DNA of 64,000 nucleotides, taken from the NCBI RefSeq assembly GCF_051014445.1, contig NW_027488367.1, positions 24,847,501 to 24,911,500 of the forward strand, read 5' to 3'. The notes beneath the pieces are model-generated. The model was not told where the DNA came from. It did no database searches and saw only the letters and a program-made list of their open reading frames with translations. Origin of the DNA: Colletes latitarsis (taxonomy: Eukaryota > Arthropoda > Insecta > Hymenoptera > Colletidae). This document shows, piece after piece, positions 7,815 through 20,700 of this stretch (within the stretch, counting starts at the first letter, position 1; each line of letters begins with the position of its first letter). Position numbers and translations under genes: made by a program.

Positions 7815-9194
7815 TATTTACGATCTCGCTCCGGTTTTCAATCGAAGCTCAGAAGAGTGTGAGCTAAGCTCGCTCTTAAATAGAAACAGCAAGTGGACAG
7901 CGTAATAATTTAGTGGAAAATCTCGTCATCGTGACTTGAGATTTTCCCAGAGATAGGACAATCTGCCTGTTGTTGTAGCGATCGCACGGCACGCCGGGTG
8001 TGAAGCGATCGTAGACGCAGGAGTGTGATTGAACGTTGCCGGTCGTGGATGCGACTGCGACGTTGGAGACTCGGTGTCGATCGCCTTGAGTCTTCTTCCA
8101 ATTATCCGGTTAGAGCTACTGGAAGGCTGATACTGATATACTAGTATCGCCTGGTGGTAGTTCACCGTTTGTAGAAGTCGTAGGAAACCCACTGAAGCCA
8201 CCCGTCCTGTGTACCGTAGAGAGTACACCGACCGGTGGGGTGGAAAGTTTCACCGACCAGTCTGGAGCTATACGGCGTAGGAGCAACCGGAAGGTAGATA
8301 TTCAGGAAGGATATCACCTCGTGGTGCTCTCCGTGCATCGGGCTTCGGAGAACCCGTTCCAATATACCGTCGTGAGGGGACAATAAGTAGAGCCTAAGCG
8401 TACGGTGGAGCAAAGGGTTCGAAGAGCCTTCCTCCCACCTCTACACCTACTACCAGCTGTGAGTCGACCACACTGGGCTGTAAAAGTAGGGTGGATAGGT
8501 TAGCAGGGGAATTTCGTCCTAATCTGGCGAGCCGCAGGCCAGTTCCTCGAACTAAAGGAGCCGCCGTAGAGGCCGCTACGGCTGGCTGTCGGGCATTCCT
8601 GGCTGAAAGGAATCGCTGGCTAGGCAGCTGCGTAGGCAGGCCGCAGGTCCCTCCTGAGGAGCAGCTGACGAGGGAGCCGAACCAGGACAAGACGTCCTCT
8701 AGCGTAGGTGGTGTCCAGACGCCACTCGCACGGTGAGCGTGCTCGCGGGATATAGCCTCTTGGAGCCTTACAACCTCCATTTGGTTTCCCGTCCGTGGCA
8801 TTGCGAGAGCGAACCCGGTAGATAGGAGGAGATCTTCATCTACCCGGTTGTGCACGTCGGTGAGATCGTAAGAAACGAATCTCATCGACCAGAAAGAATA
8901 TACAGTCCACTGGTTAGAGCGCTAAATTGCCAGGCAGCTCTCCCCTCAAAACACACTAGACTGTCGCTGGAGCGCGAGATAAGCAGCTGACGCGCGCGTT
9001 AACGTGTAAGCTGTCCGCAAAATATTCACACTTTGCTGTACAATTGTGTTACAGAAGGCCTCCACCAAGGTAAATGAATTAGGAGAAAGCAAAGAGGAGA
9101 CCGGCCGGAAAAGTGAGCCGTGTTTTCCGCAATTTTTGTTTTCCTTTTTATTTATTTTGACATTTTTACTTTTGTAATACATTATATTTTGTAA

Positions 9195-9200
9195 AATAAA
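9195..9200 (+). terminator. polyadenylation signal AATAAA, 3' LTR copy
   Basis: This is the twin of 857-862, followed by a T-rich stretch about 10 bp downstream. Cleavage near 9215 would set the R/U5 border and end the element's transcripts. Confidence 0.65.
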
Positions 9201-9289
9201 TTTAACTTTTTTTGTAAAAGTTGTAACTGTTTCTCTACCTGTCTGATCCCTCATCCGGACCCACGTTAAAGTCCCTTAGTACTTTAACA

Positions 9290-9294
9290 CACAT
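9290..9294 (+). other. expected target-site duplication, right copy
   Basis: CACAT follows the LTR directly and is ordinary satellite sequence. BEL/Pao integration usually duplicates 4-6 bp. The left copy lies about 949 bp upstream of the window, so the duplication is predicted, not seen. Confidence 0.4.
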
Positions 9295-9465
9295 ACTTGT
9301 TGAACAGATCCTGGGTTTTTTCTGGTTTGGATCACGTAGTAGTGTGGTACCACACTGAAACAATCAATTAAACCTGGTCATGATAAATATTTTAGAGAAT
9401 AATTCATGTTAGGTCTAGGTTAGGTCTGGGATTTGCTCTCATCAGACTCATACTTTCGCATTCCT

Positions 9466-9642
9466 CACATACTTTTTGAACGGATCCTGGGTTTTTTCTG
9501 GTTTGGATCACGTAGTAATGTGGGACCACACTGAAACAGTCAATGAAAACTGGTTTCGATCAATATTTTAGAGGATAACGCAAGTTAGGTCTGGGATAGG
9601 TCTGGAAATTCGCCCTCATCAGGCTCATACTTTCGCGTTTTT
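9466..9642 (+). repeat. example of monomer family A
   Basis: Family A reads CACATACTTKTTGAAC, then GATCCTGGGTTTTTTCTGG, TTTGGATCACGTAG, then GTGGTACCAC or GTGGGACCAC. It is the most frequent type. Members differ in the base after GAAC (AGATCC, CGGATCC or TGATCC) and at the palindrome. Confidence 0.85.
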
Positions 9643-9818
9643 CACATACTTGTTGAACTGATCCTGGGTTTTTTCTGGTTTGAATCACGTAGCAATGTGG
9701 TACCACACTGAAACAGTCGATTAAACCTGGTTTCGATCAATATTTTAGAGGATAACGCAAGTTTGGTCTGGGATAGGTCTGGGATTTGCCCTCATCAGGC
9801 TCATACTTTCGCATATCT

Positions 9819-9994
9819 CTCATACTTGATGGCTAGATCCTGGGCTTTTTCTGGATTGCATCACGTAGTAATGAAGTACAACACTGAAACAGTCAATTAA
9901 ACCTGGTTTCCATCAATATCTTTGAGGACAACGCAAGTTAGGTCTGGGAGAGGTCTGGGATTTGCTCTCATCGGGCTCATACTTTCGCGTTTTT
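9819..9994 (+). repeat. example of monomer family B
   Basis: Family B reads CTCATACTTGATGGCTAGATCC, GGGCTTTTTCTGGATTGCATC, then GAAGTACAACACTG in place of the palindrome, and CATCAATATCTTAGAGGACAACGC. A sister type (for example from 11757) has CTTCATGGCTAGATCC and GATTGTATCACG and often keeps GTGGTACCACGCTG. Confidence 0.85.
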
Positions 9995-11051
9995 CACATA
10001 CTTGTTGAACAGATCCTGGGTTTCTTCTGGTTTGGATCACGTAGTAATGTGGGACCACACTGAAACAATCAATTAAACCTGGTCATGATAAATATTTTAG
10101 AGAATAATTCATGTTAGGTCTAGGTTAGGTCTGGGATTTGCTCTCATCAGGCTCATTCTTTCGCATATCTCTCATACTTGATGGCTAGATCCTGGGCTTT
10201 TTCTGGATTGCATCACGTAGTAATGAAGTACAACACTGAAACAGTCAATTAAACCTGGTTTCCATCAATATCTTTGAGGACAACGCAAGTTAGGTCTGGG
10301 AGAGGTCTGGGATTTGCTCTCATCGGGCTCATACTTTCGCGTTTTTCACATACTTGTTGAACAGATCCTGGGTTTCTTCTGGTTTGGATCACGTAGTAAT
10401 GTGGGACCACACTGAAACAATCAATTAAACCTGGTATTGATAAATATTTTAGAGGATAACGCATTTTAGGTCTGGGATAGGTCTGGGATTTGCCCTCATT
10501 AGACTCATACTTTCGCACACTTCACATACTCGTTGAACAGATCCTGGGTTATTTTCTGGTTTGGATCACATAGTAATGTGGTACCACACTGAAACAGTCG
10601 ATTAAACCAGGTTTCGATCAATAATTTTGAGGATAACGCATGTTAGGTCTAGGTTAGGCCGGGGTTTTTCACTCATCAGACTCATACTTTCGCATTCTTC
10701 ACATACTTGTTGAACGGATCCTGGGTTTTTACTGGTTTGGATCACGTAGTAATGTGGTACCACGCTGAAACAGTCAATTAAAACTGGTTTCGATCAATAT
10801 TTTAGAGGATAACGCAAGTTTGGTCTGGGATAGGTCTAGAATTTGCCCTCATCAGGCTCATTCTTTCGCATATTTCTCATACTTGATGGCTAGATCCTGG
10901 GCTTTTCCTGGATTGCATCACGTAGTAATGAAGTACAACACTGAAACAGTCAATTAAACCTGGTTTCCATCAATATTTTAGAGGACAACGCATGTTAGGT
11001 CTAGGTTAGGCCTCGGATTTGCCCTCATCAGGGTCATACTTCCGCAGTTTT

Positions 11052-11227
11052 AACATACATGTTGACCTGATCGAGGGTTTTTTCTGCATTGGATCACGTA
11101 GTAAAGTGGTACCACACTGAAACAGTCCATTAAACCAGGTTTGGAGCAATATTTTAGAGGATAACGCATGTTAGGTCTAGGTTAGGCCTGGGATTTTTAC
11201 TCATCAGACTCATACTTTCGCACACTT
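11052..11227 (+). repeat. example of monomer family C
   Basis: Family C reads AACATACATGTTGACCTGATCGAGGG, TTCTGCTTTGGATC, AAAGTGGTACCACACTG and GTCCATTAAACCTGG. It is preceded by the diagnostic TCAGGGTCATACTTYCGCAG. It is rarer than A and B and occurs at fixed places in each higher-order repeat. Confidence 0.85.
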
Positions 11228-14200
11228 CACATACTCGTTGAACAGATCCTGGGTTATTTTCTGGTTTGGATCACATAGTAATGTGGTACCACACTGAAAC
11301 AGTCGATTAAACCAGGTTTCGATCAATATTTTAGAGAATAATTCATGTTAGGTCTGGGATAGGTCTGGGATTTGCCCTCATCAGGCTCATACTTTCGCGT
11401 TTTTCACATACTTGTTGAACAGATCCTGGGTTTTTTCCGGTTTGGGTCACGTAGTAGTGTGGTACCACACTGAAACAGTCGATTAAACCTGGTTTCGATC
11501 AATATTTTTGAGGATAACGCATGTTAGGTCTAGGTTTGGTCTGGGATTTGCTCTCATCAGGCTCATTCTTTCGCATATTTCTCATACTTGATGGCTAGAT
11601 CCTGGGCTTTTTCGGGATTGCTACACGTAGTAATGTGGGACCACACTGAAACAATCAATTAAACCTGGTTTTGATAAATATTTTAGAGGACAACGCATGT
11701 TAGGTCTGGGTTAGGTCTAGGATTTGCCCTCATCAGGCTCATACTTTCGCATATTTCTCATACTTCATGGCTAGATCCTGGGCTGTTTCTGGATTGCATC
11801 ACGTAGTAATGAAGTACAACACTGAAACAGTCAATTAAACCTGGTTTCCATCAATATCTTAGAGGACAGCGCAAGTTAGGTCTGGGATAGGTCTGGGATT
11901 TGCCCTCATCAGGCTCATACTTTCGCGTTTTTCACATACTTGTTGAAGAGATCCTGGGTTTTTTCTGGTTTGGATCACGTAGTAGTGTGTTACCATACTG
12001 AAACAATCAATTAAACCTGGTCATGATAAATATTTTAGAGAATAATTCATGTTAGGTCTAGGTTAGGTCTGAGATTTGCTCTCATCAGACTCATACTTTC
12101 GCATTCTTCACATACATTTTGAACGGATCCTGGGTTTTTTCTGGTTTGGATCACGTAGTAATGTGGGACCACACTGAAACAATCAATTAAACCTGGTATT
12201 GATAATTATTTTAGAGGATGACGCATGTTAGGTCTGGGATAGGTCTGGGATTTGCCCTCATCAGACTCATACTTTCGCACACTTCACATACTCGTTGAAC
12301 AGATCCTGGGTTATTTTCTGGTTTGTATCACGTAGTAAAGTGGTACCACACTGAAACATTCCATTAAACCTGGTTTGGATCAATATTTTAGAGAATAATT
12401 CATGTTATGTTTAGGTAAGGTCTGCGATTTGCTCTCATCAGGCTCATTCTTTCGCATATTTCTCATACTTGATGGCTAGATCCTGGGCTTTTTCTGGATA
12501 GCATCACGTAGTAATGTGGTACCACACTGAAACAGTCGATTAAACCAGGTTCCGATCAGTATTTTTGAGGATAACGCATGTTAGGCCTAGGCTTGGCCTG
12601 GGATCTGCCCTCATCAGGTTCATATTTTCGCGTTCTTCACATACTTGTTGATCGGATCCTGGGTTTTTTCTGGTTTGGAACACGTAGTAATGTGGGACCA
12701 CACTGAAACAATCAATTAAACCTGGTCATGATAACTATTTTAGAGGATAACGCATGTTAGGTTTGGGTTAGGTCTAGGATTTGCCCTCATCAGGCTCATA
12801 CTTTCGCATATTTCTCATACTTCATGGCTAGATCCTGGGCTGTTTCTGGATTGTATCACGTAGTAATGTGGTACCACGCTGAAACAGTCAATTAAGCCTG
12901 ATTTCGATCAATATTTTAGAGGATAACGCAAGTTAGGTCTGGGATAGGTCTGGGATTCGCCCACATCAGGCTCATACTTTCGCATATTTCTCATACTTCG
13001 TGGCTAGATCCTGGGCTTTTTCTGGATTGCATCACGTAGTAATGAAGTACAACACTGAAACAGTCAATTAAACCTGGTTTCCATCAATATCTTAGAGGAC
13101 AACGCAAGTTAGGTCTGGGATAGGTCTGGGATTTGCCCTCATCAGGCTCATACTTTCGCGTTTTTCACATACTTGTTGAACATATCCTGGGTTTTTTCTG
13201 GTTTGTGTCACGTAGTACTGTGATACCACACTGAAACAGTCGATTAAACCAGGTTTCGATCAATATTTTTGAGGATAACGCATGTTAGGTCTAGGTTAGG
13301 CCTGGGATTTTCACTCATCAGACACATACTTTCGCATTCTTCACATACTTGTTGAACTGATCCTGGGTTTTTTCTGGTTTGGATCACGTAGCAATGTGGT
13401 ACCACACTGAAACAATCAATTAAACCTGGTCATGATAAATATTTTAGAGGATAACGCATGTTAGGTCTGGGTTAGGTCTAGGATTTGCCCTCGTCAGACT
13501 CATACTTTCGCATATTTCTCATACTTCATGGCTAGATCCTGGGCTATTTCTGGATTGGATCACGTAGTAATGTGGTACCACACTGAAACAGTCAATTAAA
13601 CCTGGTTTCGATCAATATTTTAGAGGATAACGCAAGTTAGGTCTGGGATAGGTCTGGGATTGGCCCTCATCAGGCTCATACTTTCGCGTTTTTCACATAC
13701 TTGTTGAACAGATCCTAGGTTTTTTCTGGTTTGGATCACGTAGCAATGTGGTACCACACTGAAACAATCAATTAAACCTGGTCATGATAAATATTTTAGA
13801 GGATAACGCATGTTAGGTCTGGGTTAGGTCTAGGATTTGCCCTCGTCAGACTCATACTTTCGCATATTTCTCATACTTCATGGCTAGATCCTGGGCTATT
13901 TCTGGATTGGATCACGTAGTAATGTGGTACCACACTGAAACAGTCAATTAAACCTGGTTTCGATCAATATTTTAGAGGATAACGCAAGTTAGGTCTGGGA
14001 TAGGTCTGGGATTTGCCCTCATCAGGCTCATACTTTCGCGTTTTTCACATACTTGTTGAACATATCCTGGGTTTTTTCTGGTTTGTGTCACGTAGTACTG
14101 TGATACCACACTGAAACAGTCGATTAAACCAGGTTTCGATCAATATTTCTGAGGATAACGCATGTTAGGTCTAGGTTAGGCCGGGGTTTTTCACTCATCA

Positions 14201-17200
14201 GACTCATACTTTCGCATTCTTCACATACTTTTTGAACGGATCCTGGGTTTTTACTGGTTTGGATCACGTAGTAATGTGGTACCACGCTGAAACAGTCAAT
14301 TAAAACTGGTTTCGATCAATATTTTAGAGGATAACGCAAGTTTGGTCTGGGATAGGTCTGGGATTTGTCCTCATCAGGCTCATACTTTCGCGTTTTTCAC
14401 ATACATGTTGAACAGATCCTGGGTTTTTTCTGGTTTGGATCACGTAGTAAAGTGGGACCACACTGAAACAATCAATTAAACCTGGTATTGATAAATATTT
14501 TAGAGGATAACGCATGTTAGGTCTGGGTTAGGTCTAGGATTTGCCCTCATCAGGCTCATTCTTTCGCGTATTTCTCATACTTGATGGCTAGATCCTGGAC
14601 TTTTTCTGGATTGCATCACGTAGTAATGAAGTACAACACTGAAACAGTCAATTAAACCTGGTTTCCGTCAATATTTTAGAGGACAACGCATGTTAGGTCC
14701 AGGTTAGGCCTGGGATTTGCCCTCATCAGGGTCATACTTCCGCAGTTTTAACATACATGTTGACCTGATCGAGGGTTTTTTCTGCTTTGGATCACGTAGT
14801 AAAGTGGTACCACACTGAAACAATCAATTAAACCTGGTTTCCATCAATATCTTAGAGGACAACGCAAGTTAGGTCTGGGATAGGTCTGGGATTTGCCCTC
14901 ATCAGGCTCATACTTTCGCGTTTTTCACATACTTGTTGAACAGATCCTAGGTTTTTTCTGGTTTGGATCACGTAGCAATGTGGTACCACACTGAAACAAT
15001 CAATTAAACCTGGTCATGATAAATATTTTAGAGGATAACGCATGTTAGGTCTGGGTTAGGTCTAGGATTTGCCCTCGTCAGACTCATACTTTCGCATATT
15101 TCTCATACTTCATGGCTAGATCCTGGGCTATTTCTGGATTGGATCACGTAGTAATGTGGTACCACACTGAAACAGTCAATTAAACCTGGTTTCGATCAAT
15201 ATTTTAGAGGATAACGCAAGTTAGGTCTGGGATAGGTCTGGGATTTGCCCTCATCAGGCTCATACTTTCGCGTTTTTCACATACTTGTTGAACATATCCT
15301 GGGTTTTTTCTGGTTTGTGTCACGTAGTACTGTGATACCACACTGAAACAGTCGATTAAACCAGGTTTCGATCAATATTTTTGAGGATAACGCATGTTAG
15401 GTCTAGGTTAGGCCTGGGATTTTCACTCATCAGACACATACTTTCGCATTCTTCACATACTTGTTTAACGGATCCTGGGTTTTTTCTGGTTTGGATCACG
15501 TGGTAATGTGGGACCACACTGAAGCAGTCAATTACACCTGGTTTCGATCAATGTTTTGGAGAATATTTCATCTTAGGTCTAGGTTAGGTCTGGGATTTGC
15601 TCTCATCAGGCTCATTCTTTCGCATATTTCTCATACTTGATGGCTAGATCCTGGGCTTTTTCTGGATTGCATCACGTAGTAATGAAGTACAACACTGAGA
15701 CTGTAAATTAAACCTGGTTTCCATCAATATTTTAGGGGACAACGCATGTCAGGTCTAGGTTAGGCCTGGGATTTGCCCTATTCAGGGTCATACTTTCGCA
15801 GTTTTAACATACATGTTGGCCTGATCGAGGGTTATTTCTGCTTTGGATCGCGTAGTGAAGTGGCACCACACTGAAGCAGTCCATTAAACCTGGTTTGGAT
15901 CAATATTTTAGAGGATAACGCATGTTAGGTTTGGGTTAGGTCTAGGATTTGCCCTCATCAGGCTCATACTTTCGCATATTTCTCATACTTCATGACTAGA
16001 TCCTGGGCTGTTTCTGGATTGTATCACGTAGTGATGTGGTACCACGCTGAAACAGTCAATTAAAACTGGTTTCGATCAATATTTTAGAGGATAACGCAAG
16101 TTAGGTCTGGGATAGGTCTGGGATTCGCCCTCATCAGGCTCATACTTTCGCGTTTTTCACATACTTGTTGAACTGATCCTGGGTTTTTTCTGGTTTGGAT
16201 CACGTAGCAATGTGGTACCACACTGAAACAGTCGATTAAACCTGGTTTCGATCAATATTTTAGAGGATAACGCAAGTTTGGTCTGGGATAGGTCTGGGAT
16301 TTGCCCTCATCAGGCTCATACTTTCGCGTTTTTCACATACTTGTTGAACAGATCCTGGGTTTTTTCTGGTTTGGATCACGTAGTAATGTGGGACCACACT
16401 GAAACAATCAATTAAACCTGGTCATGACAAATATTTTAGAGAATAATTCATGTTAGGTCTAGGTTAGGTCTGGGATTTGCTCTCATCAGGCTCATTCTTT
16501 CGCATATCTCTCATACTTGATGGCTAGATCCTGGGCTTTTTCTGGATTGCATCACGTAGTAATGAAGTACAACACTGAAACAGTCAATTAAACCTGGTTT
16601 CCATCAATATCTTGGAGGACAACGCAAGTTAGGTCTGGGAGAGGTCTGGGATTTGCTCTCATCGGGCTCATACTTTCGCGTTTTGCACATACTTTTTGAA
16701 CGGATCCTGGGTATTTTCTGGCTTGGATCACGTAGTAATGTGGGATCACACTGAAACAATCAATTAAACCTGGTATTGATAAATATTTTAGAGGATAACG
16801 CATTTTAGGTCTGGGATAGGTCTGGGATTTGCCCTCATCAGACTCATACTTTCGCACACTTCACATACTCGTTGAACAGATCCTGGGTTATTTTCTGGTT
16901 TGGATCACATAGTAATGTGGTACCACACTGAAACAGTCGATTAAACCAGGTTTCGATCAATATTTCTGAGGATAACGCATGTTAGGTCTAGGTTAGGCCG
17001 GGGTTTTTCACTCATCAGACTCATACTTTCGCATTCTTCACATACTTTTTGAACGGATCCTGGGTTTTTACTGGTTTGGATCACGTAGTAATGTGGTACC
17101 ACGCTGAAACAGTCAATTAAAACTGGTTTCGATCAATATTTTAGAGGATAACGCAAGTTTGGTCTGGGATAGGTCTGGGATTTGTCCTCATCAGGCTCAT

Positions 17201-17749
17201 ACTTTCGCGTTTTTCACATACATGTTGAACAGATCCTGGGTTTTTTCTGGTTTGGATCACGTAGTAAAGTGGGACCACACTGAAACAATCAATTAAACCT
17301 GGTATTGATAAATATTTTAGAGGATAACGCATGTTAGGTCTGGGTTAGGTCTAGGATTTGCCCTCATCAGGCTCATTCTTTCGCGTATTTCTCATACTTG
17401 ATGGCTAGATCCTGGACTTTTTCTGGATTGCATCACGTAGTAATGAAGTACAACACTGAAACAGTCAATTAAACCTGGTTTCCGTCAATATTTTAGAGGA
17501 CAACGCATGTTAGGTCCAGGTTAGGCCTGGGATTTGCCCTCATCAGGGTCATACTTCCGCAGTTTTAACATACATGTTGACCTGATCGAGGGTTTTTTCT
17601 GCTTTGGATCACGTAGTAAAGTGGTACCACACTGAAACAATCAATTAAACCTGGTTTCCATCAATATCTTAGAGGACAACGCAAGTTAGGTCTGGGATAG
17701 GTCTGGGATTTGCCCTCATCAGGCTCATACTTTCGCGTTTTTCACATAC

Positions 17750-20700
17750 TTGTTGAACAGATCCTAGGTTTTTTCCGGTTTGGGTCACGTGGTAGTGTGG
17801 TACCACACTGAAACAGTCGATTAAACCTGGTTTCGACCAATAGTTTTGAGGATAACGCATGTTAGGTCTAGGTTAGGCCGGGGATTTTCACTCATCAGAC
17901 TCATACGTTCGCATTCTTCACATACTTTTTGAACGGATCCTGGGATTTTTCTGGTTTGGATCACGTAGTAATGTGGGACCACACTGAAACAATCAATTAA
18001 ACCTGGTCATGATAAATATTTTAGAGGATAACGCATGATAGGTCTGGGTTAGGTCTAGGATTTGCCCTCGTCAGACTCATACTTTCGCGTATTACACATA
18101 CTTGTTGAACAGATCCTGGGTTTTTTCTGGTTTGGGTCACGTAGTACTGTGGTACCATACTGAAACAGTCGGTTAAACCAGGTTTCGATCAATATTTTTG
18201 AGGATAACGCATGTTAGGTCTAGGTTAGGCCTGGGATTTTCACTCATCAGACACATACTTTCGCATTCTTCACATACTTGTTGAACGGATCCTGGTTTTT
18301 TTCTGGTTTGGATCACGTAGTAATGTGGGACCACACTGAAGCAGTCAATTACACCTGGTTTCGATCAATGTTTTGGAGAATATTTCATGTTAGGTCAAGG
18401 TTAGGTCTGGGATTTGCTCTCATCAGGCTCATTCTTTCGCATATTTCTCATACTTGATGGCTAGATCCTGGGCGTTTCTGGATTGCATCACGTAGTAATG
18501 AAGTACAACACTGAAACTGTAAATTATACCTGGTTTCCATCAACATTTTAGAGGACAACGCACGTCAGGTCTAGGTTAGGCCTGGGGTTTGCCCTCATCA
18601 GGGTCATACTTTCGCAGTTTTAACATACATGTTGGCCTGATCGAGGGTTATTCCTGCTTTGGATCGCGTAGTGAAGTGGTACCACACTGAAGCAGTCCAT
18701 CAAACCTGGTTTGGATCAATATTTTAGAGGAGAACGCATGTTAGGTCTAGGTTAGGCCTGGGATTTGCCCTCATCAGGGTCATATTTCCGCAGTTTTAAC
18801 ATACATGTTGACCTGATCGAGGGTTTTTTCTGCTTTGGATCACGTAGTAAAGTGGTACCACACTGAAACAGTCCATTAAACCTGGTTTGGAGCAATATTA
18901 TAGAGGATAGCGCATGTTAGGTCTAGGTTAGGCCTGGGATTTTTACTCATCAGACTCATACTTTAGCATTCTTCACATACTTGTTAAACAGATACAGGGT
19001 TTTTTATGGTTTGGTTCACGTAGTAATGTGGTACCACACTGAAACATTCAATTAAACCTGGTCTTGATAAATATTTTAGAGGATAACGCATGTTAGGTCT
19101 GGGTTAGGACTAGGATTTGCCCCCATCAGGCTCATACTTTCGCATATTTCTCATACTTCATGGCTGGATCCTGGGCTATTTCTGGATTGGATCACGTAGT
19201 AATGTGGTACCACACTGAAACTGTCAATTAAACCTGGTTTTGATCAATATTTTAGAGAATAATTCCTGTTATGTCTAGGTTAGGTCTGGGATTTGCTCTC
19301 ATCAGGCTCATTCTTTCGCATATTTCTCATACTTGATGGCTAGATCCTGGGCTATTTCTGGATTGCATCACGTAGTAATGAAGTACAACACTGAAACAGT
19401 CAATTAAACCTGGTTTCCATCAATATCTTAGAGGACAACGCAAGTTAGGTCTGGGAGAGGTCGCGGGTTTGCTCTCATCGGGCTCATACTTTCGCGTTTT
19501 TCACATACTTGTTGAACAGATCCTGGGTTTCTTCTGGTTTGGATCACGTAGTAATGTGGGACCACACTGAAACAATCAATTAAACCTGGTCATGATAAAT
19601 ATTTTAGAGGCTAACGCATGTTAGGTCTAGGTTAGGTCTGGGATTTTCACTCATCAGACTCATACTTTCGCATTCTTCACATACTTTTTGAACGGATCCC
19701 GGGTTTTTTCTGGCTTGGATCACGTAGTAATGTGGGATCACACTGAAACAATCAATTAAACCTGGTACTGATAAATATTTTAGAGGATAACGCATTTTAG
19801 GTCTGGGATAGGTCTGGGATTTGCCCTCATCAGACTCATACTTTCGCACACTTCACATACTCGTTGAACAGATCCTGGGTTATTTTCTGGTTTGGATCAC
19901 ATAGTAATGTGGTACCACACTGAAACAGTCGATTAAACCAGGTTTCGATCAATATTTTTGAGGATAACGCATGTTAGGTCTAGGTTAGGCCGGGGTTTTT
20001 CACTCATCAGACTCATACTTTCGCATTCTTCACATACTTGTTGAACGGATCCTGGGTTTTTACTGGTTTGGATCACGTAGTAATGTGGTACCACGCTGAA
20101 ACAGTCAATTAAAACTGGTTTCGATCAATATTTTAGAGGATAACGCAAGTTTGGTCTGGGATAGGTCTGGGATTCGCCCTCATCAGGCTCATACTTTCGC
20201 GTTTTTTACATACTTGCTGAACTGATGCTGGGTTTTTTGTGGTTTGGATCACGTAGCAATGTGGTACCACACTGAAACAGTCGATTAAACCTGGTTTCGA
20301 TCAATATTTTAGAGGATAACGCAAGTTTGGTCTGGGATAGGTCTGGGATTTGTCCTCATCAGGCTCATACTTTCGCGTTTTTCACATACTTGTTGAACAG
20401 ATCCTGGGTTTTTTCTGGTTTGGATCACGTAGTAAAGTGGGACCACACTGAAACAATCAATTAAACCTGGTATTGATAAATATTTTAGAGGATAACGCAT
20501 GTTAGGTCTGGGTTAGGTCTAGGATTTGCCCTCATCAGGCTCATTCTTTCGCATATTTCTCATACTTGATGGCTAGATCCTGGGCTTTTTCTGGATTGCA
20601 TCACGTAGTAATGAAGTACATCACTGAAACTGTAAATTATACCTGGTTTCCATCAATATTTTAGAGGACAACGTATGTCAGGTCTAGGTTAGGCCTGGGG

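Larger units (their letters stand above)
1..9289 (+). mobile_element. BEL/Pao LTR retrotransposon, 5' end cut off by the window
   Basis: The order is LTR, primer-binding site, Gag-Pol, second ORF, polypurine tract, LTR. Gag, protease, RT, RNase H and integrase lie in one ORF in that order, as in BEL/Pao (Semotivirus-like) elements. The window starts inside the 5' LTR; using the 3' LTR as guide, about 949 bp of the element lie upstream. The right edge is clear: LTR sequence shared by both copies ends at 9289, and satellite resumes at 9290 at the normal monomer position (CACATACTTG). The left junction is not visible, so insertion into the satellite is shown on one side only. The two LTRs align without gaps at an offset of 8338 bp with 5 mismatches in 951 bp, and Gag-Pol has no stop or frameshift. 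The copy therefore appears recent and potentially autonomous. Confidence 0.95.
7389..9289 (+). repeat. 3' LTR, complete, about 1.9 kb
   Basis: It starts with TGTTTAA directly after the polypurine tract and ends with TTTAACA at the satellite junction, giving TGTT/AACA terminal inverted repeats. From 8339 on it matches the 5' LTR. The first 950 bp cannot be compared because the matching part of the 5' LTR is outside the window, so the left edge rests on the polypurine tract and TG. Proposed layout: U3 7389-7782, R 7783 to about 9215, U5 to 9289. U3 has a purine-rich GAGA stretch near 7599-7621. Confidence 0.8.
9290..17750 (+). repeat. irregular satellite segment next to the retrotransposon
   Basis: Monomers of families A, B and C are mixed with no single long period. 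Local duplications are visible: two monomers (352 bp) near 9811 and 10163, seven monomers (1232 bp) between about 13694 and 14926, and an 850-bp block at about 14105-14955 repeated at about 16922-17772 (shift 2817 bp, 16 monomers). Confidence 0.8.

Noticed and set aside
7468..7905. 145-codon plus-strand ORF in the 3' LTR
   Set aside because: It overlaps the predicted U3, initiator and DPE, has low-complexity Arg/Ala composition and no recognisable domain.
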